Shown here piece by piece: positions 1 to 6,474 of a DNA stretch of 30,921 nt. The translations under genes and the position numbers were made by a program. This DNA is from Deltaproteobacteria bacterium (GTDB taxonomy: Bacteria; Desulfobacterota_B; Binatia; UBA9968). How positions within the stretch are numbered: position 1 is the stretch's first letter; the number at the start of each line of letters is the position of its first letter. The notes beneath the pieces were generated by a model that saw nothing but the letters and a program-made list of their open reading frames with translations, had not been told where the DNA came from and searched no databases. Location: the NCBI GenBank assembly GCA_005879255.1, contig VBKY01000073.1, positions 1 through 30,921 of the forward strand. The letters are read 5' to 3'.

Positions 1-208
1 GTTTCTGAAAACAATCGACGGCATCTTCAAGCACCGCGCACATCAACGCAGCTTCCGGCTGCCTTGAGGCGAGGCTGGATCGAGCGATGAACGCCTCTTC
101 TGCGAGCATACCCTCCACGGGTGGTCGCCGCTCCGAGATGGGCTTACGCAAAGCCGGCACGGCCTGCAATAAATCATTTTGCTGGGCCTGGATATATGTA
201 GTGTTCAT
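1..208 (-). CDS. Hypothetical protein, C-terminus cut by window edge
   Basis: An ATG at 206-208 is preceded by a strong Shine-Dalgarno (GGAGGGG, 4-5 nt spacing on the minus strand), and the frame stays open for 69 codons to the window edge. The visible part has no signal peptide or membrane segment and ends in a segment reading AVLEDAVDCFQK. That phrase resembles conserved hypothetical proteins of soil proteobacteria, but I cannot name the family. The start codon overlaps the end of a decayed stress-protein gene lying just upstream. Function unknown; the true end lies outside the window. Confidence 0.6.
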   Translation of the reverse strand, partial: MNTTYIQAQQNDLLQAVPALRKPISERRPPVEGMLAEEAFIARSSLASRQPEAALMCAVLEDAVDCFQK

Positions 209-214
209 ATTGCC

Positions 215-470
215 CCTCCTTCTGAGAAATGGTCAAAATATGCGGCACGGCACCCAAAGCACTGATCCCGCCGACCATGCCAGAACTTTCCACCGCCCCA
301 ACGATCCGATTGACCTAATGACATGTTACTCACTTCGATAAAATCCTTCCCCACAATAGACCGTTTCTTCATGTCGAAGCCTGACGACTGGATTCCTTTG
401 ATGACCGCTTCTGCCGTCGTCGAAACGCTAAAGCGATCTTTCCGCCCAATCCAACCATTATCGGGGTTGC
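215..470 (-). pseudogene. Decayed general-stress membrane protein gene (copy 2)
   Basis: In one minus-strand frame the sequence reads TTAEAVIKGIQSSGFDMKK then RSIVGKDFI. I recognise this as the N-terminal signature of a family of roughly 150-residue stress-associated membrane proteins (often labelled general stress protein or DUF1269-like; name from memory). After about 20 codons of unrelated residues, another frame at about 220-310 reads IVGAVESSGMVGGISALGA, which resembles the C-terminal Gly/Ala-rich segment of the same family. The membrane hairpin normally between the two parts is missing. Internal deletion plus frameshift indicates a dead gene. A 52-codon frame (208-372) survives but is unlikely to be functional. 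Confidence 0.5.
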
Positions 471-596
471 CAGCGTGCTTTGGTGGGGCAAACCTAATCC
501 GAGCGCCAAAGCTGAAAGAAAAAAAACTTTGATGAGGTTTACGAGATTCCTGCTGGGCATAGATTCAACTCTCGTTTTGCCGCTCAAACGGCAAAT

Positions 597-768
597 GCGC
601 TCACCCACGTTGTCGTTGCCGATTATGCGCTTCTCGCAGTGATAGTCGTTGCCCCAGGGGGACAGTTTCTTCATCTCGAATCTCCTCGAATACTGGATTG
701 CTTTCGCGGTCACTTCTGTCTCGGCGGCGCGGTCGTCGACCCTCAGCGCGATGATTGTAGACAGCCAC
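597..768 (-). pseudogene. Decayed general-stress membrane protein gene (copy 1)
   Basis: A GTG at 766-768 follows a perfect GGAGG and begins VAVYNHRAE, the usual N-terminus of this family. The frame then shifts, and the neighbouring frame continues with AKAIQ, FEMKK, GNDYHCEKRIIG and DNVGERI, matching the family's order of motifs. The segment is thus homologous to copy 2 at 215-470, but it carries at least one frameshift and lacks the transmembrane C-terminal half. An open frame (369-713) runs through both remnants and is not a believable protein. Tandem decayed copies suggest duplication followed by loss. Confidence 0.45.
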
Positions 769-816
769 GGGTTACCTCCGTCTCTTTCGAATTAACCTAA
801 GCCAAATCGACAAGGG

Positions 817-860
817 TTTCTGTCTAATTTTGGACGATCTGGAGAAGAATTATCGCGAGA
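817..860 (-). promoter_or_regulatory. Palindromic TGTCYAATATTRGACA box A
   Basis: The core at 821-836 reads TGTCTAATTTTGGACG on the plus strand, followed by the A/G-rich flank (GGAGAAGAAT) seen beside the other boxes. It lies about 50 bp upstream of the GTG of the decayed gene at 597-768. The sequence beyond it (860-900) weakly resembles the 3' end of the crp gene. No other gene is visible between 769 and 1087. Confidence 0.5.
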
Positions 861-1013
861 TCCGCGACACCCGCGGGGCACTTTAGCGGAACTGAGTTAG
901 CGAGTCCGGATTGCGGCGATCAAGGGAGCAAAATGCTAACAAACTACCATAAGAGAACCGTTAACGCTGATTTCTGAGTGCTCTGCAATGAGTTGGTTTA
1001 AAAAGTATGCCAA

Positions 1014-1079
1014 CTCGCGAGGGATTGCCGTCCACTATGAGGACAGTTTTGAAAAAAATATCGGGAAGTCCCTCGCGAG
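1014..1079. repeat. Inverted repeat enclosing box B
   Basis: CTCGCGAGGGA at 1014-1024 is repeated inverted as TCCCTCGCGAG at 1069-1079. Between the arms is a variant of the palindromic box (CGTCC-N7-GGACA, 1029-1045) followed by a TTTTGAAAAAAA flank, closely matching box F near 22832 but with one inserted base. The arms could form an 11-bp stem with a long loop. It lies just 3' of the tiny gene at 1088-1162, so it may double as a transcript end. Confidence 0.5.
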
Positions 1080-1087
1080 GCTCCGGA

Positions 1088-1162
1088 CTATCTCAATCCG
1101 AAATAACCGGCGACGAAGAGCACCACCACAACAACACCCACAATGTAGAAAATATTGTTCAT
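1088..1162 (-). CDS. Tiny single-pass membrane protein (24 aa)
   Basis: This 24-codon gene reads MNNIFYIVGVVVVVLF followed by VAGYFGLR. It is one hydrophobic helix with a short polar start and a Gly-Leu-Arg end. An AAGGAG ribosome site stands 7-8 nt before the ATG, supporting translation despite the size. Near-identical peptides of 24-27 residues are widespread in proteobacterial genomes as unannotated hypothetical proteins (from memory). It probably inserts in the inner membrane; the role is unknown. It fits the cluster of tiny membrane proteins in this window that appear to belong to envelope stress. No sigma-54 site was found upstream. Confidence 0.65.
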   Translation of the reverse strand: MNNIFYIVGVVVVVLFVAGYFGLR

Positions 1163-1264
1163 GTCAGTTTCTCCTTTCTTTCGCGTGATCGGATTTACCG
1201 TTGAGCCAGATGCCGATAACATTACTCAGAGAAAGCGCACAGGCGAGAGGCCTCGCTTGTTGTC

Positions 1265-1489
1265 TTACCGTCCGATGAGGCTTATTGGGATCTCAAGTTC
1301 CGCGATATTATTCGGATCGGGATCCTGCATCTCGTCTATGCGTGCAAACCTCTTTTGTAGTTCCAAGCGCAACATCGTCTTCCTTTGGATATAAGCAACG
1401 ATCGATTGCGGATTGCTCGACCAAGTGCGCCCTTCGTCTGAACTGCAGAGTTCGACGCGTTGTCCGTGGATCTCGATTTGCTCCTTCAT
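1265..1489 (-). CDS. Small hypothetical cytoplasmic protein (74 aa)
   Basis: I chose the ATG at 1487-1489 because GGAG lies 6 nt upstream; an in-frame ATG at 1570 has no such site and would overlap the stop region of the DUF3309 gene. The protein begins MKEQIEIHGQRVELCSSDEG and has a central segment SIVAYIQRK followed by an amphipathic basic helix (LRLELQKRFARIDEM). There is no signal peptide or membrane segment. It resembles small conserved hypothetical proteins with an RTW motif in soil bacteria, but I cannot assign a function. The DUF3309 gene lies 84 bp upstream, so the two may share the sigma-54 promoter at 1771-1786. Confidence 0.5.
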   Translation of the reverse strand: MKEQIEIHGQRVELCSSDEGRTWSSNPQSIVAYIQRKTMLRLELQKRFARIDEMQDPDPNNIAELEIPISLIGR

Positions 1490-1573
1490 GAAATTCTCCA
1501 GAGCTTTCGGCGGCGTTTGTGGCGACGTGATTGCGCGTGTCGCAATCGTTACCACCGCGCCATTCGGCATCCC

Positions 1574-1723
1574 TTAGAGTCTGCCGGTTAGGAGCAGAAC
1601 GACGACGATAAGCAGCACCACCCCGGCGAGCCCCGACGGCGCAAAGCCATACGAGTGATAACCCCAGTTGGGTAGACCTCCCACCAGAAACAGAATTAAG
1701 ACGATCAACAATATCAGTCCCAT
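1574..1723 (-). CDS. DUF3309-type small membrane protein (copy 1)
   Basis: A 49-residue protein beginning MGLILLIVLILFLVGGLP, with a central NWGYHSYGFAPSG loop and a second hydrophobic helix ending LLLTGRL. Two helices joined by a conserved aromatic Trp-Gly-Tyr loop are the DUF3309 pattern. The family is abundant in environmental proteobacteria and of unknown function. The ATG has GGAGGTAGCTGACT upstream. It lies about 37 nt downstream of the predicted start of the sigma-54 promoter at 1771-1786. A paralogue with the same promoter and operator lies at 8290-8439, which suggests block duplication. Confidence 0.8.
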   Translation of the reverse strand: MGLILLIVLILFLVGGLPNWGYHSYGFAPSGLAGVVLLIVVVLLLTGRL

Positions 1724-1770
1724 AGTCAGCTACCTCCGTTAAGGTTTTTCTTTTCTGAACTCAATTATAA

Positions 1771-1786
1771 GGCAAGTTGAGTGCCA
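1771..1786 (-). promoter_or_regulatory. Sigma-54 promoter, site 1
   Basis: The minus strand reads TGGCACTCAACTTGCC, a full -24/-12 consensus (TGGCAC-N5-TTGC) with GG-N10-GC spacing. It is 48 bp upstream of the DUF3309 ATG. Sigma-54 promoters require an AAA+ activator bound upstream; a matching operator is 93 bp away at 1867-1894. Confidence 0.85.
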
Positions 1787-1866
1787 CACCTGTGATGGGT
1801 GAACGGCTGGATTTTCCGTTAGATTTCTTAACTGTCAGGAGGGAAAGGAGATGAGGCTCGTCAAAA

Positions 1867-1894
1867 GCGTCGAGAGCTTCGACCAAAAGGTCGA
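1867..1894 (-). promoter_or_regulatory. Three-part activator operator, site 1
   Basis: Palindrome TCGACCAAAAGGTCGA at 1879-1894 is preceded by a GTCGA half-site at 1869-1873, exactly 10 bp before the palindrome and 21 bp before its second GTCGA. The same layout recurs at 6332-6357, 8582-8607 and 14340-14365, always 93-95 bp from a sigma-54 promoter. It is likely an enhancer for an NtrC-family activator. Confidence 0.8.
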
Positions 1895-1912
1895 TTAGTA
1901 AGAAACAGATTT

Positions 1913-2035
1913 AATCCGAAGCTCCAAACAATATCAAATGACAAAATGCCCCAACCTTGATTTGGACTTGAGTTTTGGATTTTAGTATTTGAGATTGTTT
2001 CGGATTTCGATATTCGGATTTCGAATTTAGAAAAC
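1913..2035. repeat. AT-rich imperfect inverted repeat
   Basis: AATCCGAA...AACAATATCAAATG (1913-1948) pairs imperfectly with a segment ending TTGTTTCGGATT (1977-2006), followed by an iterated GGATTTCGATATTCGGATTTCG stretch. The composition is much lower in GC than the flanking genes. It resembles dispersed intergenic repeats of CGAAATCCG type seen in several uncultured bacterial lineages (from memory). It lies between the operator at 1867-1894 and the 3' end of the activator gene. Confidence 0.5.
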
Positions 2036-2079
2036 AAGCTTGGCGCGACTAAATCCTCCCATCCCGTAGTATTTAAAAC

Positions 2080-3498
2080 TTACTCACTACCACTTTGTCC
2101 CCGGGATTGCGCTTCCTCTGGATCGGAATCAGGACTTGAGGCTTCTTCTCGAAAACCGTATTTGATCAGTTTGTAACGTAGTGCCCGCTCACTGATTCCG
2201 AGCAGCTCTGCGGCGTGGGTCTGGACATCGTCGGACCTAGCCAGCGCGTCCCGGATCATGCGACGCTCCAGCCCTTCCACCGCGACCGTGAGGTTAGGTT
2301 CCCGGTCGCCCTCTACCTCAGGGTTCTGGACGGTCAAGGGCAGATCGCGGATCCCGATCACATCGTCCCTGGTGAGAACCACAGCCCGCTCGATAATATT
2401 TTCCAGCTCCCGCACGTTGCCCGGATAGTCGTAGCGTAAAAGAATATCCCGGGCTTCATGCGTAAGACCCCGGATCGTCTTGCCGTTCTTCTCCGCGAAC
2501 AGCCGCAGGAAGTGGTCGATCAGCGGCGCGAGATCCGGACGTCTGTCGCGCAGGGGTGGAAGAGAAATCGTGACTACATTGAGCCGGTAATAGAGATCCT
2601 CACGCAACTGTCCCGCTTTAATGAGATCTTCGAGCGGTCGGTGGCTGGCAGCCAGGATCCTGACGTTGACACCGACCGGACGGCTGGAGCCCACCTTCTC
2701 GTATTCGCGCTCTTGAAGGACACGCAGGAGCTTCGCCTGCAAATGCAAAGGAAGATCGCCGATTTCGTCAAGAAAGATCGTTCCGCCATTAGCTAATTCA
2801 AAGCGCCCCTGGCGTGAAGTTACGGCGCCGGTGAACGCGCCTTTTTCATGGCCGAATAATTCCGATTCGAGAAGAGTTTCAGGAAGCGCCGCGCAGTTTA
2901 CCTTAACTAGAGGACCGGAGGCTCTTGGGCTGGCAAAGTGGATGGCCTTGGCAATTAGTTCTTTTCCTGTGCCGCTCTCGCCGCGGATCAAGACCGTCGC
3001 TTCACTTGGCGCCACCCGGCGTACCAAAGAGAGGACTTCAAGCATCTGCCCACTCTCGCCGATTATTCCTTCTATGCGATGGCGGCTCTGTAAGGCTTCC
3101 CGAAGCTCACGGTTCTCGGCGATGATTCGATAGCGGTCGCTGACCTGTCGAATCCGATAAAGCAGCTCATCCAAATTCAGCGGCTTGGTCAGGTAGTCGG
3201 TAGCGCCTTGTTTGAGAGCGCCGACTGCCGCTTCGATGGTGCCGAAAGCGGTAATTAAGATGACCGGCGTTTCAGGGTTGATGGTGTGCACGGCTTGCAG
3301 CAGCTCCAAGCCCGACATGTTAGCCATCTTTTGATCCGTGAGGATTAGATCGATGGAGTCCTGACGAAAAAGCTCCAAGGCCTTTACGCCGCTTTCGGCT
3401 GCGGACACGTCAAAGCCCTGCTTTTTGAGAAAACCCGAGACCAGCTCGCGCTGGATCGGTTCGTCGTCGACTACGAGAATACGGAAACGATAGGGCAT
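2080..3498 (-). CDS. Sigma-54-dependent response regulator (NtrC/ZraR family)
   Basis: This 472-residue protein has all three modules of an NtrC-family activator. The receiver (about 5-120) has acidic pocket D11-D12, phospho-acceptor D55 (LTDQKM) and the conserved TKPL lysine. The AAA+ domain (about 143-375) has Walker A GESGTGKE, an intact GAFTGA sigma-54 contact loop and Walker B GGTIFLDEIGD. The Fis-type helix-turn-helix near 430-455 reads AAELLGISERALRYKLIKYG. The acidic C-terminal tail after the HTH is short and unremarkable. It abuts the sensor kinase stop codon with GGAGGTG before its ATG, so the two are co-transcribed. It is the only sigma-54 activator in the window and the best candidate to bind the four operators described here; that link is inference. 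Confidence 0.93.
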   Translation of the reverse strand: MPYRFRILVVDDEPIQRELVSGFLKKQGFDVSAAESGVKALELFRQDSIDLILTDQKMANMSGLELLQAVHTINPETPVILITAFGTIEAAVGALKQGATDYLTKPLNLDELLYRIRQVSDRYRIIAENRELREALQSRHRIEGIIGESGQMLEVLSLVRRVAPSEATVLIRGESGTGKELIAKAIHFASPRASGPLVKVNCAALPETLLESELFGHEKGAFTGAVTSRQGRFELANGGTIFLDEIGDLPLHLQAKLLRVLQEREYEKVGSSRPVGVNVRILAASHRPLEDLIKAGQLREDLYYRLNVVTISLPPLRDRRPDLAPLIDHFLRLFAEKNGKTIRGLTHEARDILLRYDYPGNVRELENIIERAVVLTRDDVIGIRDLPLTVQNPEVEGDREPNLTVAVEGLERRMIRDALARSDDVQTHAAELLGISERALRYKLIKYGFREEASSPDSDPEEAQSRGQSGSE

Positions 3499-5241
3499 TT
3501 ACACCTCCACACTGTTAATGGGAACAGAAATCGTGAAGCGGCACCCCTGGCCCGGTTCGCTGAAAACAGTAATCGTTCCGCCGTGAGCTTCGATAATCCT
3601 GCGGGAGACCGCCAGACCCAGCCCAGTGCCCTTCGCTTTAGTCGTGAAGTAAGGCTCAAAAATTCGCCGTTGGTTTTCTGCCGTAATCCCGGTTCCGGTA
3701 TCGGTCACGGCGATGAGAAAATTGCCGTTCGAAGTTTTCGCCTCCAGGGTCAAGGTTCCACCTTCGGGCATCGCTTGCAGACCGTTAAGAATAAGATTCA
3801 GGAGCGTTTGTCTGAAATATTCATGATCCGCCTTGAGCGGTGGCAGAGTCAGCGGAGCAACGACTCGAATCTGCACCTTCGATTGCTGAGCTTCGCCTTC
3901 CACCAATGTGGCTACTTCATTAAGGATATCCTGTACGCGCAATGCTTCGGGTTTAATTTCGAGAGGGCGCGCCAACGAGAGGAATTGCTCCACGATCGAG
4001 TTGAGGCGGTGCACTTCGCCGAGAATCAGTTCTGTAAGGCGAGAGTAGTCCTCCTGATCATCGGTTGGCTGAAATTCCACCTTGAGACGTTGCAGTCCCA
4101 TCGAAATGGCGTTGAGCGGATTTCTGACCTCATGGGCGACGGCCGCTGCCAGGTTTCCCAGTGCTGAGAGGCGCTCCCGGTGTAACACTTCAGCCTCCAG
4201 GGCCTTGACCTCTAGCAGATGAATATGCTGGTTATGAAAGATCGCCGCCATGCCCAAAATACCCGCGCCTAGGATCGCCAAGCCGAGAATAACGATGGCG
4301 CGCAGGCTATTGCGCCAGGCGACCTCCATCGATCCCAGTGACAGACCGATCTTGAGGAAACCCAAATTGGATTCATCCAGTGCAACAGGTTTCACCACCT
4401 CAAGGTACCGTTTTCCCCCACCGCTCTCGACGATCTGGCTGAAAAGCTGACGGTCGACTTTTGCTTTCAAAACCAGCGGCTCTTTTTCCTGCTGTCCGAT
4501 ACGGCCCCGGTCGGTATGCGCTACGACATTCAGGTCGCTATCGAGAAAAGAGACGAACTCACTATCCGATTGGCGGCCGAGATCCTCGATTTGACTTTGC
4601 ACTCCGATCGCTTTCTCGAAGTTGAAGATATAGTCAGCGTTGGCATGGATCGCGATGATCCCTGGAAAACTGCGCGCGCCCACGGCGACGCCGAAGGCAC
4701 TGCCTTTCCAGAATTCTTTATCCTTGATGCCTGGCGGCGGTTTGCCCGTCTCTTCCTCAGTTTTTTCCGTGGGCAGCCGCCATCGCTTTCCCCACGCGTA
4801 GCTTATCGTCTGCCGGGCCGGCTGAAAGGTTTCTTCTCGCGTTTTTTTCCGGGCTATCACTGTCGGCAGTGCGGCAAGTTGCCAGGGCCGGCCCTGCTCA
4901 TCGAGGAGATCGATTTTTTGCAGGCGGTTCATCGCACTGATCTCTTTAAGCAGTGCCTCATCGACATGACGAGAGAGAAGTAGTTGGTCGATCAGCCGGG
5001 CATTATCCACCAAACGCTGCCGGATCAGATCCTCCAACAGAGCGTTGCCGACAATAGCGTTTTTAACACTGGTCTCCATGGCCTTTGCCAATGCCGTTCC
5101 CTTGTCCTCAGTCTGGCGCAAGAGTTCTTGCTGGAGCCTCTGGGCTTCAAAGAAAACATAAAGAGACGCTAAGATAAGGAGTAGCAAACCAGATGCAAGG
5201 AAGTGACGCGGCAGGAAAACTCTTCGCATAGATGAAAGCAT
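3499..5241 (-). CDS. Membrane sensor histidine kinase (NtrB/ZraS-like)
   Basis: About 580 residues. A first transmembrane helix lies near residues 12-32, then a large periplasmic sensor region (about 33-310) of probable Cache-like fold, then a second helix near 314-336. The cytoplasmic kinase core has the H-box AHEVRNPL (His near residue 370), N-box NLILNGLQAMP, G1 DTGTGI and G2 GTGLGLAVSRRI, all intact. It presumably phosphorylates D55 of the regulator encoded immediately downstream, with no intergenic space. The signal is unknown; the periplasmic domain implies an envelope or extracellular cue. The ATG at 5239-5241 is my choice; a GTG at 5253 and an ATG at 5229 are alternatives, none with a strong ribosome site. 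Confidence 0.9.
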   Translation of the reverse strand: MLSSMRRVFLPRHFLASGLLLLILASLYVFFEAQRLQQELLRQTEDKGTALAKAMETSVKNAIVGNALLEDLIRQRLVDNARLIDQLLLSRHVDEALLKEISAMNRLQKIDLLDEQGRPWQLAALPTVIARKKTREETFQPARQTISYAWGKRWRLPTEKTEEETGKPPPGIKDKEFWKGSAFGVAVGARSFPGIIAIHANADYIFNFEKAIGVQSQIEDLGRQSDSEFVSFLDSDLNVVAHTDRGRIGQQEKEPLVLKAKVDRQLFSQIVESGGGKRYLEVVKPVALDESNLGFLKIGLSLGSMEVAWRNSLRAIVILGLAILGAGILGMAAIFHNQHIHLLEVKALEAEVLHRERLSALGNLAAAVAHEVRNPLNAISMGLQRLKVEFQPTDDQEDYSRLTELILGEVHRLNSIVEQFLSLARPLEIKPEALRVQDILNEVATLVEGEAQQSKVQIRVVAPLTLPPLKADHEYFRQTLLNLILNGLQAMPEGGTLTLEAKTSNGNFLIAVTDTGTGITAENQRRIFEPYFTTKAKGTGLGLAVSRRIIEAHGGTITVFSEPGQGCRFTISVPINSVEV

Positions 5242-5270
5242 TATAGGCACCACTGCGCGTTGATATACAG

Positions 5271-5301
5271 CGACCCCCGGGCCAGTTTGTCCCGAGGGTC
5301 G
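5271..5301. terminator. GC-rich hairpin between collagen-like locus and kinase
   Basis: CGACCCCCGGG (5271-5281) and CCCGAGGGTCG (5291-5301) form a near-perfect 11-bp stem with a 9-nt loop. There is no U-run on either strand, so it may be a weak or Rho-assisted end for the minus-strand gene ending near 5357, or a leader structure for the kinase. Confidence 0.4.
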
Positions 5302-5356
5302 TCGATCTGCCTTTCTGGTCCTAAGACTGTTTTGCCAGAATGATCGATCCTATTAG

Positions 5357-5567
5357 TTAATTGCCGGTGCGGAATCCCATGTCGACGCGCCGGTCGCGCT
5401 GCCAGTCGATTCGTTGCACAACGGCTTCTACTCGCCACTCGGCACTCCGACCTTAAACGAGCGCGTCACGAATAGCGTTAACACGAGGTTCGCTCAGACC
5501 TTGGTTGTGTTGGTCGGTGCCGCGCGGATCCGAGTAGGCGCCGATGCCGACCTGGATGGAGGAATTC
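5357..5567 (-). pseudogene. Broken OmpA-like C-terminal domain
   Basis: Downstream of the collagen-like reading frame the minus strand still encodes OmpA-family peptidoglycan-binding sequence in a shifted frame. It reads VGIGAYSDPRGTDQHNQG then LSEPRVNAIRDALV (about 5455-5555), then after another shift VDMGFRTGN and a TAA at 5357-5359. The intact domain should follow ILFDSDKW directly, but the first helix and strand are missing and at least two frame changes separate the pieces. The parent protein was therefore a secreted collagen-OmpA fusion, now truncated before its wall anchor. Confidence 0.7.
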
Positions 5568-6188
5568 TCATCTCATTGGCCCGAGTGTCCACTTGTCGCT
5601 GTCGAACAGGATATCCTTGAACGGGACCGACCGCTTCAGCGTACCCGCTTGGCTTTGGGGACCTACTGGATTAACCAGGGCTTGTGGGCCCGCTGGTCCG
5701 GCTGGACCTTGCGCACCCATGGGGCCGGCTGGGCCCGCGGGGCCCCGTTCACCTGCTACGCCAAAGGGGCCACTGAACTCCGTTACGTATCCGAACTGAT
5801 CGACGCGAAGGTTGCGCGTCTGAGCCGCCGCATTTTGCGCGTCGATGGAATACTCCAACGAATACAACGCTTGATATCTACCGGTGGCCGGGCTGTCGAC
5901 CTTGTAGCACACCGTCCGATACCCGCCGCCGTAGCCAAAGGGCCTTACCACCTTGAAACCGGCCAAATGCTTGTCCGCGTACTGTTGAGCCAAATCCCGC
6001 GCTTGGTCCTCGCTTATTTTCTCTTTGGTAACCTGGAGCTGGGGACAGTTTGCGCTGGACACTAATTGATGGCTCATACCGCCCATCCAAGCTTTTGCAT
6101 CGCCTTCCCTTTGAGCCATAGCCACACCGGACAGCGCCAAGATGCCCGCGACGGTAACCATCGGCTTTACTAATCCTAATCTCTTCAT
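5568..6188 (-). CDS. Secreted collagen-like protein, truncated
   Basis: 206 residues. A signal peptide ends near GVAMA-QREG. A central 80-residue region (KISEDQARDLAQQYADKH to DQFGYVTEF) resembles PepSY-like secreted domains. A short collagen-like tract follows (GERGPAGPAGPMGAQ then GPAGPAGPQ, about residues 147-170). The final LFDSDKW is the first strand of an OmpA domain that is cut off by a TGA, with the remaining domain found out of frame downstream. GGAGG precedes the ATG. The gene has its own sigma-54 promoter (6234-6248) and operator (6332-6357), placing it in the same regulon as the DUF3309 and entericidin genes. The product is presumably periplasmic; without the OmpA part it cannot bind peptidoglycan. 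Confidence 0.75.
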   Translation of the reverse strand: MKRLGLVKPMVTVAGILALSGVAMAQREGDAKAWMGGMSHQLVSSANCPQLQVTKEKISEDQARDLAQQYADKHLAGFKVVRPFGYGGGYRTVCYKVDSPATGRYQALYSLEYSIDAQNAAAQTRNLRVDQFGYVTEFSGPFGVAGERGPAGPAGPMGAQGPAGPAGPQALVNPVGPQSQAGTLKRSVPFKDILFDSDKWTLGPMR

Positions 6189-6233
6189 AACTTTTTTCCT
6201 CCACTAAAATTTTTTGCTAAACTTATCTACAGC

Positions 6234-6248
6234 GCAACTGTTGTGCCG
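6234..6248 (-). promoter_or_regulatory. Sigma-54 promoter, site 3
   Basis: The minus strand reads CGGCACAACAGTTGC: one mismatch from TGGCAC at -24, perfect TTGC at -12, GG-N10-GC spacing kept. The distance to the collagen-like ATG is about 46 bp. The operator lies 94 bp upstream. Confidence 0.78.
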
Positions 6249-6329
6249 CACCTTGGCGCCAGACAAAGGTGATTTTCTCTAAACATTCCGAGACGTATCG
6301 CGGTGAATCGGAGAGCAGGCACGGCCAAA

Positions 6330-6357
6330 GCGTCGGAAACTTCGACCAAACGGTCGG
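6330..6357 (-). promoter_or_regulatory. Three-part activator operator, site 3
   Basis: TCGACCAAACGGTCGG (6342-6357) with upstream half-site GTCGG at 6332-6336. The 10-bp and 21-bp phasing is identical to the other three copies. Two positions differ from the consensus (A to G at the end of both GTCGA elements), a matched change. No gene lies between 6189 and 6474. Confidence 0.75.
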
Positions 6358-6474
6358 ATGAGAATGAAAGAAGAGCGGCTAAATGTATACTGACGCATTT
6401 TGGTTTCTGCGAACTGTGTATCCCCATTGTCGGCCTCTCCCGAGCGGGTCTCAATGACGACTTTTTTTGCAAGG

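Noticed and set aside
369..713. 114-codon ORF on the minus strand
   Set aside because: It runs through two decayed stress-protein copies in a mixture of frames; recognisable motifs lie partly in other frames.
1001..1016. TTGGCATACTTTTTAA on the minus strand as a sigma-54 promoter
   Set aside because: The -12 GC is missing and there is no operator in range.
3583..4983. Plus-strand ORFs of 155-194 codons opposite the sensor kinase
   Set aside because: Shadows of the kinase reading frame, which has all catalytic boxes.
5238..5252. Possible sigma-54 promoter before the kinase gene (TGGTGCCTATAATGC)
   Set aside because: GG-N10-GC spacing is met but only part of the -24 motif matches, it overlaps the likely start codon, and no operator lies upstream.
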